Assembly: GCF_029892485.1 (NCBI RefSeq)
Contig: NZ_JARXVG010000001.1
Coordinates: 496,001-560,000 of the forward strand
Direction: 5' to 3'
DNA: 64,000 nt
From: Variovorax boronicumulans
Lineage (GTDB): Bacteria; Pseudomonadota; Gammaproteobacteria; Burkholderiales; Burkholderiaceae_C
Position numbers and translations under genes: made by a program. Below the pieces are notes generated by a model. The model did no database searches, had not been told where the DNA came from, and was given only the letters and a program-made list of their open reading frames with translations. Shown in pieces: positions 1-6,782 of this stretch. How positions within the stretch are numbered: position 1 is the stretch's first letter; every line of letters begins with the position of its first letter.

Positions 1-114
1 GACACCGCACTCGACCAGCGTATCGAGCAGGGCCTCCGCACCGTTGCGCACACGGGGTGCGGCCTCGGGGTGAAGGGACAAGGAAGACGTGAGGGGAAGG
101 TCGAGCAATCGCAT
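1..114 (-). CDS. Thiamine-diphosphate enzyme, acetolactate synthase-like (5' end only)
   Basis: Only the first 38 codons are inside the window; the gene runs off the left edge. It begins with ATG at 114 on the minus strand. Residues 23 onward read VRNGAEALLDTLVECGV, which is the typical start of the N-terminal pyrimidine-binding domain of acetolactate synthase-like thiamine-diphosphate enzymes. It is divergent from the Lrp-type gene that starts at 180, so the 65 bp between them probably hold both promoters and the Lrp protein may control it. The exact reaction cannot be told from 38 residues; benzoylformate decarboxylase-like enzymes start similarly. Confidence 0.6.
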   Translation of the reverse strand, partial: MRLLDLPLTSSLSLHPEAAPRVRNGAEALLDTLVECGV

Positions 115-179
115 GCCGTCAATTCTTCCGCTCCTGAGGCAGAATTTGCTTCTTTCTTTTGGCTCTTTGGCTTCCATTT

Positions 180-674
180 ATGAAAACCAATCGGAAAACA
201 GCATCTTCTGAAGAAGGATCTTTCGACAAGATCGATATGGCCATTCTCCGCGTGCTGCTGCTCGACTCGCGCAAGACCCTGCAGGAAATCGGCAACGAGG
301 TCGGCCTGTCGCCCACCAGTTGCTGGACGCGCATCAAGAAGCTGGAGGCGCAAGGCGTCATCAAGCGCTACACGGTCGACGTCGATCCGGCCAAGCTCGG
401 CTATCACGACTCGGTGATCGTGCAGGTCACGCTCGAGAGCCACACCGACGAGACGCTCTACGACTTCGGCCGCGTGCTCGCGACCATTCCGGAGATCCAG
501 GAGGCGTACCTGGTGTCGGGCGACTACGACTACTACATCCGCATTGCCGTGCGCGACACGCGCGACTACGAGCGGCTGCTGCGCGAAAAGCTCTACAAGA
601 TCCCCGGCATCCGCCACAGCAAATCGCACTTTGTGCTGCGGGTGCTGAAGGAGACGAGCGTGCCGATCATCTGA
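180..674 (+). CDS. Lrp/AsnC family transcriptional regulator
   Basis: A 164-aa protein of normal Lrp length. An N-terminal winged helix-turn-helix (TLQEIGNEVGLSPTSCWTRI, about residues 30-50) is followed by the alpha-beta RAM ligand domain with the usual G-D-Y-D-Y-Y stretch near residue 115. These regulators form octamers or tetramers, bind amino acids and often control a divergent gene. The neighbour at 1-114 is therefore the likely target, and an amino-acid or keto-acid role is an inference. A TTG at 159 would add seven residues in the same frame. ATG at 180 is preferred because it is a standard codon and the upstream residues fit no family start. Confidence 0.9.
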   Translation: MKTNRKTASSEEGSFDKIDMAILRVLLLDSRKTLQEIGNEVGLSPTSCWTRIKKLEAQGVIKRYTVDVDPAKLGYHDSVIVQVTLESHTDETLYDFGRVLATIPEIQEAYLVSGDYDYYIRIAVRDTRDYERLLREKLYKIPGIRHSKSHFVLRVLKETSVPII

Positions 675-696
675 CGGCGCCGCCCTCCCCTCGGGC

Positions 697-1689
697 TCAG
701 AGCCGAATCAATTCCACCCGCCGGTTTCTCGCACGCCCCGCCTCGTTGTCGTTCGGCGCCACCGGCTCGGCCGCACCCGCGCCGCGCGTGGTGAAGCGGC
801 GCGGGTCCACACCCGCCTTCACCAGCACGCCGATCACCGCGACCGCGCGGCGCTTGGACAAGTCGTCGTTGTGCTTCGCCTCCCCTTGCGCATCGGTGTG
901 GCCCACCACCGAGAGCTTGAGCGGCGGGTTGTTGCGCATGAGCTTGGTCATCTCATCCAGCGTGGGCTGCGACTCGGGGCGGATCACGTCCTTGTCCAGG
1001 TCGAACAGGATGCCGTAGAGGTTGATGCGCCCCGTCTCGGCCAGGCTCTTCTGCATGGCCGAGGCATCGACGAACACGATCTTGTCGCCCTCCATCGCCT
1101 TGGCTTCCACCACGCGCACGAAGGCATGGTTGCCGACGTCGGCGTTGTGCTCGGCCAGCGCGATGCTGGCGTACACGGTGCCGGTGGGGCCGGTCTTCTT
1201 CGCGAGCAGATAACGGCCGCTCACCGAAAAGTAGTTGCGCACGTAATCGGCGCGGCTGCCTAGCCTCGGCCATTCCGGGTCGTCGAGCGCTAGCGCGAAG
1301 TCGTAGGGCGTGTTGGTGTCCACGCTGTTGGGGCGCTTCTGGTAGCAAGAGGCATTGGCGGTGCCGCAGGTGAAAAGCACGTCGAAGCCCTTGGCCTTGA
1401 GGCTGGCTTCGTAGTTGCGCTGCACTTCGAGCAGCGAACGGCCGGCGGGCAGCTTGTAGTGATAGATCGAGACCTTGCCCTCGAGCTTCAGCAGGTCGGG
1501 TTTGCCGCCACCCCAGTTCTGGAACGGCTCCTTGATGAGGCCGACCTCGTCGTAGGCCGTGACCTTGGTGCCGTCGAGCACCGCGCCTTCGTAGCGGCCG
1601 ACGAGGGGGTGGTCTTTCTCGGGTGCGGCGGCGGCAAAAGCGGCAACGCAAAGTGCGGCCGTTGCAGCGAGGAAGGCGAGCTGTTTCAT
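697..1689 (-). CDS. OmpA C-terminal domain envelope protein
   Basis: A 330-aa protein. The frame stays open to 1830, but ATG at 1689 starts a clear signal peptide (MKQLAFLAATAALCVAAFAA), so that start is used. The last 110 residues are an OmpA-type peptidoglycan-binding domain with NLYGILFDLDKDVIRPES, then VVGHTDAQG, then the NRRVEL ending. The middle 200 residues are an uncharacterised periplasmic part. This architecture is common in Burkholderiales as a cell-wall anchor of the outer membrane. It ends 22 bp from the convergent Lrp gene and appears to be a single-gene unit. Confidence 0.88.
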   Translation of the reverse strand: MKQLAFLAATAALCVAAFAAAAPEKDHPLVGRYEGAVLDGTKVTAYDEVGLIKEPFQNWGGGKPDLLKLEGKVSIYHYKLPAGRSLLEVQRNYEASLKAKGFDVLFTCGTANASCYQKRPNSVDTNTPYDFALALDDPEWPRLGSRADYVRNYFSVSGRYLLAKKTGPTGTVYASIALAEHNADVGNHAFVRVVEAKAMEGDKIVFVDASAMQKSLAETGRINLYGILFDLDKDVIRPESQPTLDEMTKLMRNNPPLKLSVVGHTDAQGEAKHNDDLSKRRAVAVIGVLVKAGVDPRRFTTRGAGAAEPVAPNDNEAGRARNRRVELIRL

Positions 1690-1934
1690 CGGAGGTGTCG
1701 AAAGGAGCGGCGACGCCCGGGATGCTAGGACGAGCACGGACCGTTGTGCATTCGACGGACGGTCTATGCCGTGGGCAGTTGGTTGGTCGAGGCACCGACG
1801 CTGCGGGCAGGACGCGGCGGCGGCTGACAAAGGCGTGAGGCCGGAGGACGTTTACTCGTTTGCGAGGCGCCGGTGCATCGCGTGCTGAATCACGCGATCA
1901 CCTGCACGAGCCAGTCCATACAGGAGATTTCCGC
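1690..1934. other. Divergent intergenic region
   Basis: This 245-bp gap separates the OmpA-domain gene (minus) from the SnoaL-like gene (plus). Reading frames continue through it on both strands, but they carry no signal peptide or recognisable domain upstream of the chosen starts. It should hold both promoters. I could not pick a convincing -35/-10 pair by eye. Confidence 0.5.
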
Positions 1935-2315
1935 ATGTCAGCAACAACAAACAAAGCGATTCTGGAGAAAGCCAACGCGGCCATCGAGAAAGGTGACTAC
2001 GAAGGGTTCCTCGCGCTCTGCACCGAGGACACGGAATGGACCTTCGTCGGCGACCGAACGCTCAGCGGCAAGCAAGCCGTTCGCGAGTGGATGGCGACTG
2101 CCTACACCGAGCCGCCCAGGTTCGAAGTCCATCACCTGATCGCCGAGGGAGACATCGTCACGGCACTAGGCGAGATCACGCTGAAAGACGAAGCGGGCAA
2201 GGACACGCGTCATGCGTACTGCGATGTCTGGCGCTTCCGCGAGGGCAGGATGGCCGGGCTGCACGCCTTCGTGATCGAGGGGCCTCTGCAAGGCGGTGCC
2301 GCTCCGGGACGCTGA
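1935..2315 (+). CDS. SnoaL-like / NTF2-fold protein
   Basis: A 126-aa protein. An AGGAG site at 1922-1926 lies 8 bases before ATG 1935 and decides the start, although the frame is open upstream to 1860. The pattern fits the SnoaL/NTF2-like cone fold: an N-terminal helix (ILEKANAAIEKGDYEGFLAL), then D-T-E-W-T-F-V-G-D, a central V-R-E-W-M helix, and a C-terminal sheet ending CDVWRFREGRMAGLHAFV. Members include small isomerases, hydrolases and proteins of unknown job, and no substrate can be named here. It appears to be a single gene. Confidence 0.8.
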   Translation: MSATTNKAILEKANAAIEKGDYEGFLALCTEDTEWTFVGDRTLSGKQAVREWMATAYTEPPRFEVHHLIAEGDIVTALGEITLKDEAGKDTRHAYCDVWRFREGRMAGLHAFVIEGPLQGGAAPGR

Positions 2316-2316
2316 G

Positions 2317-2368
2317 AGAGGCATGCAGACGCGACCGGCCGGGCCGCCATTTATCTGGGGGAGAAAAG
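2317..2368 (+). repeat. Copy 1 of a ~53-bp leader-like repeat
   Basis: This stretch aligns with 53072-53124, with 45 of 54 aligned positions identical by my hand alignment, including CCGGGCCGCCA-like and ATCTGG(G/A)GGAGAAAAG blocks. Copy 2 is the ribosome-binding leader directly before a real start codon. Copy 1 leads into a TTG at 2369 that opens only six codons before a stop. It may be the leftover leader of a lost gene, or a small dispersed element. Confidence 0.55.
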
Positions 2369-2372
2369 TTGG

Positions 2373-2918
2373 TCATTTTGGATCGATGACATCAAACTCG
2401 AACTGCACCGGATCGGAGTCCGCGACGTAGGCGCTGATGAGGTAGTGGCCGGCAGGATCGCCATCGGCCACGTCCCAAGACTTCGATATGGTGCCGTCAT
2501 GGATGGTCAGGGTCACGTCCAGCGAAATAGTCTTGCGATCCGCTGACGTACCGTAAGGCTGGCCACCGCTGCCCCACGTCTTCGGTGTTTCCGGCAATGT
2601 CACACGTTCGAGAACGCGGACCTTGCCAGACTTCTGGTTGAGCTTCAGGATCCAACCGTAGTTTTGGTTGATCGCCCGTGGCACGGTCTTCGAAACCTTG
2701 AAGCCCAGCACGTCGTTGTTGGGCGCGAGCTTGAAGAGCCCAAAGACCGCATCGAGCGGGCACGCGCCATTCGCTGTAGCAGCGACGGCGCAAGCTTTGA
2801 ACACGGCGGCATTGGATTCAGAAATGGATCCATGCGATGCGACACCCGTTGTTTGAGCGCCAATGTGGGTGCACGCGACCGCGGCGAAAAGAACAAAAAA
2901 GTGGCGTAAATATTTCAT
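2373..2918 (-). CDS. Secreted hypothetical protein
   Basis: A 181-aa protein not recognised as a known family. It begins with a good Sec signal peptide (MKYLRHFFVLFAAVACTHIGAQ), with likely cleavage after residue 21. Two cysteines (at about residues 43 and 53) could form a disulfide in the periplasm. The C-terminal half is rich in beta-strand patterns (VTLTIHDGTISKSWDV, YLISAYVADSDPVQFEFDV) and looks like a beta-sandwich. Nothing in the neighbourhood suggests a job. It stands alone, with 147 bp to the next minus-strand gene upstream. Confidence 0.75.
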   Translation of the reverse strand: MKYLRHFFVLFAAVACTHIGAQTTGVASHGSISESNAAVFKACAVAATANGACPLDAVFGLFKLAPNNDVLGFKVSKTVPRAINQNYGWILKLNQKSGKVRVLERVTLPETPKTWGSGGQPYGTSADRKTISLDVTLTIHDGTISKSWDVADGDPAGHYLISAYVADSDPVQFEFDVIDPK

Positions 2919-3065
2919 GGCAGCTGAGGCTCAGCAAGCGACTGTCAAACGGTCAAGCCTTCGATGCCAATTGGCGCATCTGAACGTTGGGCATTTGATT
3001 GGAAGTCTTCCTCGCAGCATGAACGGCCGGCCGTGGCCGCCCCTGGCCACGGGGCTTCGCCAACG

Positions 3066-3746
3066 TCAGTTCGCCGCAAAACAGTACATCAACCCCGCGC
3101 TCCCGCTCATCTTCAGCTGATCGACGCTGCAACCCCGCGTCCCATGCGAGGAGTTCCAAGAAGCATTGGCGACCGGATCGGGATTGGTGCCCTTGTGGTC
3201 GTGGTGGCCCACGATGGCGGAGCCGCCGTCGCCCTTGGTCCAGTTGCCGCACGTCGTGTCCTTGCCGGCGTCGGGCACGGCCAGGGTGCCGTCGGGGCGC
3301 GAGCCGGTGAGGATGTCGTGGCGATTGACCGGATCGCCGAAGCCGGAGACGACCTCGCCCTTCTCGGTCAGCGAGGTGTCCTTGCCGACCTTGGCGTTGG
3401 CGCTGTGCAGGTCGGCCACGCTGGTGGCGACGACCACGCCCTTGGCGTTGGTCCACGGGCCGCTGCCGATGCGGTCACGCGCGTTGACGGCCGGCTGTCC
3501 GTTCGCGGCCGTGGTGCTCAGGTAAGCGCGCCATGTCTTGTTGCCCGCCCCCGCGCTCGTGGCCAGCGACTGGCAGAAGCGGTCGGCGCCGGCCAGGCTG
3601 CCGAGGTCACCGCCCTTGCCGGGGTTGGCGCTGGTGATGAAGAAGCTCATCGGGTTGCCGCCCGATGAACCCATCGCACCGCAACCGATGATCAGTGCGG
3701 CGGCTGCGACGGCGGCGCCAGTGGAAAGAAGCAAGCGACTGGACAT
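3066..3746 (-). CDS. Lectin-like lipoprotein
   Basis: A 226-aa protein. It has an N-terminal lipoprotein signal with lipobox I-I-G-C (Cys 22), so it should be a lipid-anchored envelope protein. The mature part resembles the collagen XV/XVIII trimerisation-endostatin or C-type-lectin-like fold of bacterial proteins: FFITSANPGKGGDLGSLAGA, then a Cys, RAYLSTTA, a middle W-T-N-A-K-G, and a C-terminal cysteine-rich end (GCSVDQLKMSGSAGLMYCFA). Function is unknown; a ligand-binding surface role is a guess. ATG at 3746 directly starts the signal peptide. Confidence 0.78.
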   Translation of the reverse strand: MSSRLLLSTGAAVAAAALIIGCGAMGSSGGNPMSFFITSANPGKGGDLGSLAGADRFCQSLATSAGAGNKTWRAYLSTTAANGQPAVNARDRIGSGPWTNAKGVVVATSVADLHSANAKVGKDTSLTEKGEVVSGFGDPVNRHDILTGSRPDGTLAVPDAGKDTTCGNWTKGDGGSAIVGHHDHKGTNPDPVANASWNSSHGTRGCSVDQLKMSGSAGLMYCFAAN

Positions 3747-3838
3747 CGGGACACTCCTGGCAGTATTGGAGCGGGGAGGCTACCGCACCGTGGTGCAAGC
3801 GGCAATCCGGACCGGCCACCATGCAGCGACCGCAATGC

Positions 3839-4855
3839 CTACGCCCAGTTCTGCGCCACCCAGCTGCGCACCGCCGCCCACTCGGGCGAGTTCGCGATGT
3901 AGCCCTGCGTTGCGGTCACCAACTCACCCACGTTCCCGTAGTCGTCCAAGGCGAACGGCTGGCTCAGCGGCACGTTGCCGCGCATGTAGTTGTTGCCGAG
4001 CAGCTGCCGGGCCTGGATCGCCGCCAGCTCCGCGGTGGCGTCCATGGTGAGGTTGAGCAGCGCCGTCGCCGGCACCGCGCCATTGCTGAACGGCCACAGC
4101 CAATGCGTGACGCCCCAAGACAGCGGATTGGGCACGGCGCTCGGCGGCACGCCCACCGGATTGGCGCCGGTGCCCAGCGACAGCATCACGATGTCCGATG
4201 TGGCGGGGGCATAGCCCTGGTAGATCGCTTCGACGATCGCCGTCATCGAAGGGTTGTTGGCGAAGGTGCCGCCGTCGGCGAAGTAGCCGAAGTCGCCCAC
4301 CTGGTACGGCGGAAAGTAAGTCGGCGCGGCCGAGGTGGCGAGCGCCGCGTCCACCATGCCGATGTCGCGATAGGTGTTGGTCGGGCCGTTGGAGATGGTG
4401 CACGGCGCCCAGCTGTTGTCGCCCGCATCCCAGAGCCGCGCGGAGTTGACGGCCACGAAGCGGCTCGCCGAGGACATCGCACCGTTTCCCACCAGCTGCT
4501 GCGCGACGGCCTTCAAGCCCGTGTTGACGTACTGGCAGCTGAACATGCCAGGACCGCTGCCCACCAGCTCTGCCGCCGACTGCGCCGGTGCCCGGTCTTG
4601 TTGCCTGGCCTGTGCGTCGAGCAGCCAGCCGTTGGGCTCGAAGATCTTGTCCCCCTCGTTCTCGTAGAGATCGACGATGGCGTCGATGCCCACGTTGCTC
4701 ACCAGGCCCAGCGAGATCAGGCCACCGGTGGACGTGCCGGCGAAACCGTCTGCGTTCTTGACGATGCCGAAGCTTCGGTCCAGGTCCTGGATCAGCAGCG
4801 CAGTGATGACGCCGCGAATGCCGCCGCCGTCGCAGCAGAGAATCTTGAAAGACAT
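3839..4855 (-). CDS. Patatin-like phospholipase
   Basis: A 338-aa protein with all patatin landmarks. The oxyanion loop DGGGIRG is at residues 9-15. The nucleophile elbow GTSTG is at 40-44 (Ser42), and the catalytic Asp lies in DGG at 194-196 within FADGGTFANNPS. These enzymes use a Ser-Asp dyad to cleave acyl esters of phospholipids. No signal peptide is present, so it may act in the cytosol or be exported another way. ATG at 4855 is preferred to the upstream in-frame codon at 4903 because AAGGAGC lies just before it and the domain starts at once. Confidence 0.9.
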   Translation of the reverse strand: MSFKILCCDGGGIRGVITALLIQDLDRSFGIVKNADGFAGTSTGGLISLGLVSNVGIDAIVDLYENEGDKIFEPNGWLLDAQARQQDRAPAQSAAELVGSGPGMFSCQYVNTGLKAVAQQLVGNGAMSSASRFVAVNSARLWDAGDNSWAPCTISNGPTNTYRDIGMVDAALATSAAPTYFPPYQVGDFGYFADGGTFANNPSMTAIVEAIYQGYAPATSDIVMLSLGTGANPVGVPPSAVPNPLSWGVTHWLWPFSNGAVPATALLNLTMDATAELAAIQARQLLGNNYMRGNVPLSQPFALDDYGNVGELVTATQGYIANSPEWAAVRSWVAQNWA

Positions 4856-4961
4856 GGCACTGCTCCTTGCTTGAGTGAAGGGAGGGATGGATGGATACGC
4901 CATCCCATTTCACGTCATTGCAAGGCACATTGCCGACGCCATCTTTCAAGCAACGCAGCAG

Positions 4962-5954
4962 CTACGCAGCGCGCTCCCGCTCGACAAGCGCCCTCGCCCG
5001 CTGCTTCATGCCGTCGTACAGCTGCGACTTCTGCAGGCACTTGGCTTCCGCAGCGGGGCTGCTGCACTTCACTCTTCCGGCGGCCCGCCCCGTGAACTCG
5101 AACCATTGCGAAGCGGGGTCGCCAATGAAGCGCTGCCCGTTGTAGTGCAAGGAAACCTCCGGATGATTCGCGCGGATCACGTCATCTGAAAGACCGGCGC
5201 GCGCATCGTCGGCCGGGAGCGGAATCTGCGAACGCGCCACCGTTTCGAATGGCCCCCAAGCCGCGCCTTCGACGCCGCTCAGCGCCTCCTCCAGCAACGC
5301 GAACTCGTCCGTGGCGAGATAGCTCCGGTGGATGCGCAGCTTCTTGAGCCGACGCAGGTGAATCGCAGGGAGCATGGCCGGATACGGCGCCCGGCATTTG
5401 GCCTGCCACAGCGCAAACACCTCCAGCTGCGGCAGCCCGCAAAGAAACTCGAAGTCGTCGATCGGCTGCTCCCAATCCGTCGTGCCATAGATCGCCAGGT
5501 ACTTGAGGCTTGCCGCGCCTGCGAGGCCGCTGAAGCTCGACACCCGGCGCAGGTTTTCCATGTGCAGGGCCCGAAGGTTTGGCAGCGCGCCCAACGGCGA
5601 CAAGTCGCTGAATCCGGAGACGTACTCCAGCACGAGCTCTTCCACCCCACGCATCGGGCGGATGAAGTCGAGCGTCTGCGGCCTCGCATGGGTGATGCGC
5701 AAGCGCTTGATCGATTGCATCGCGCCGATGGCGGTCAGCTGCTCCGTCGTGGGCTCGTGCAGCGTCAGCTCGACCAGGTTCGGGAACGCAAGAACGCGGG
5801 CCCAGTTCTCGTCTTCCTTTCCTATCGTCGTGATGATGATGTCCGCGCTTGCCTCGGGCACGTCGTCGATGCGATGGGCGTAGCGCTCCCTGTTGGGAAC
5901 GATGGTCCAGTAGCTTCCATCGCGATCGAGAAAGTCGCCGAAGTGGTGTCGCAT
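4962..5954 (-). CDS. Leucine-rich-repeat-like hypothetical protein
   Basis: A 330-aa protein starting at ATG 5954 (an in-frame ATG at 5999 would add 15 residues). Residues about 50-230 contain repeats of LRR type, for example FPNLVELTLHEP, SIKRLRITHA, GVEELVLEYV, LPNLRALHMENL and LKKLRIHRS, spaced 21-25 residues apart. This suggests a curved solenoid used for protein binding. There is no signal peptide or membrane segment. The last 80 residues are of a different type and contain two cysteines. Bacterial LRR proteins are sometimes immunity or effector proteins, but nothing adjacent supports that here. Confidence 0.7.
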   Translation of the reverse strand: MRHHFGDFLDRDGSYWTIVPNRERYAHRIDDVPEASADIIITTIGKEDENWARVLAFPNLVELTLHEPTTEQLTAIGAMQSIKRLRITHARPQTLDFIRPMRGVEELVLEYVSGFSDLSPLGALPNLRALHMENLRRVSSFSGLAGAASLKYLAIYGTTDWEQPIDDFEFLCGLPQLEVFALWQAKCRAPYPAMLPAIHLRRLKKLRIHRSYLATDEFALLEEALSGVEGAAWGPFETVARSQIPLPADDARAGLSDDVIRANHPEVSLHYNGQRFIGDPASQWFEFTGRAAGRVKCSSPAAEAKCLQKSQLYDGMKQRARALVERERAA

Positions 5955-6396
5955 GTTGCTGGCTCCCGGGTTGTGTCTGCATTCGATTCGGCCGCTCAAG
6001 CTTGAAGCTGAGCGACGAAAAAACCGGGTGATTCTGCCTGCGGCACGTGATGCAGAAATCTGTGCGCCCTCACCTCACAAGCATCGGCAATTTGCAGCGG
6101 TGGAGCGAAACACGAGCGATCCGAGACTTACTAGCGCATTCAGCTTCCCTGCCCGCGCTGCCTCTCTCTAAAGTGGATGCCCCTGTCGCTCGACGACCCA
6201 CTGTAGTGGGCAAGGAAGGCATCACACACAACCAACACGCTTTGATGAATGGATGAACCGCTTCGCCTCGCGGCGGCTATCGGTGCCATGTGCATTCGGT
6301 GGAAAACGCGAGGCACAAAAGGCGACGGCCGGGGTGCTGACACACCCCGACCGTCTGACCACATGACGTGCACTACTTTGAAGGAAAGCACAACAA
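5955..6396. other. Intergenic region with two hairpins
   Basis: 442 bp without a supportable gene. It holds a small palindrome, CCCACTGTAGTGGG at 6197-6210, and a strong hairpin at 6324-6355. It is less GC-rich than the flanks and marks the left edge of the compositionally different segment carrying the nuclease-NTPase gene. I see no tRNA or attachment-site-like sequence. Confidence 0.5.
6324..6355. promoter_or_regulatory. Strong hairpin upstream of the 6397 gene
   Basis: Arms GACGGCCGGGGTG (6324-6336) and CACCCCGACCGTC (6343-6355) pair over 12 of 13 positions with a 6-base loop. It lies 41 bp before the start codon at 6397 and has no following T run on the plus strand, so it is not a classic terminator there. 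It could be an mRNA leader structure or a protein-binding site. Confidence 0.45.
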
Positions 6397-6669
6397 ATGG
6401 CTGAACGAATTATGGCCGGGCGTCCCACGCCCGCATCCCGCGGCAACTCGACCACGAACACGGACGAGCCCAGCGCGGCGGACCTTCTTGAGAACAAGCT
6501 GGCGCAGTTGAAGTCGCTGCTGTGGTGCTGCTATGGCGATGGCATCGACTGGTTCGATGGCGCGGGGCCGAAGCATTTGGATAACGTCATCTGGCTGATT
6601 GCGGATCTGGTGGATGAGGTGGGGGAGTTGCATCAGCGGTGTTTGAAAGAGCGGGCTCGGCAGACCTGA
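6397..6669 (+). CDS. Small hypothetical protein (90 aa)
   Basis: A 90-aa soluble protein not recognised as a known family. AAGGAAAG lies about 8 bases before the ATG. The first 25 residues are polar and probably disordered. Residues 29-85 look like two helices (LLENKLAQLKSLLWCCYG and LDNVIWLIADLVDEVGELHQ) joined by a G-D-G-I-D-W-F-D-G-A-G-P loop. It is convergent with the large nuclease-NTPase gene, with 113 bp between their stops. It could be an ordinary chromosomal gene at the insertion edge; no partner role can be shown. Confidence 0.6.
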   Translation: MAERIMAGRPTPASRGNSTTNTDEPSAADLLENKLAQLKSLLWCCYGDGIDWFDGAGPKHLDNVIWLIADLVDEVGELHQRCLKERARQT

Positions 6670-6782
6670 TTGATGTGGGCATGCTTTGCCTGCCGGAGCA
6701 CCAACGAACGGGCCGCTGCGAACAAGACGATGTGCTCGCATAGCCAGTGGCCCAACCAACAGCGCAACGCCATAACAGATAG

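Noticed and set aside
6324-6355. Hairpin as a terminator of the nuclease-NTPase gene
   Set aside because: It is more than 400 bp past that gene's stop, with another gene between, and lacks a proper T run.
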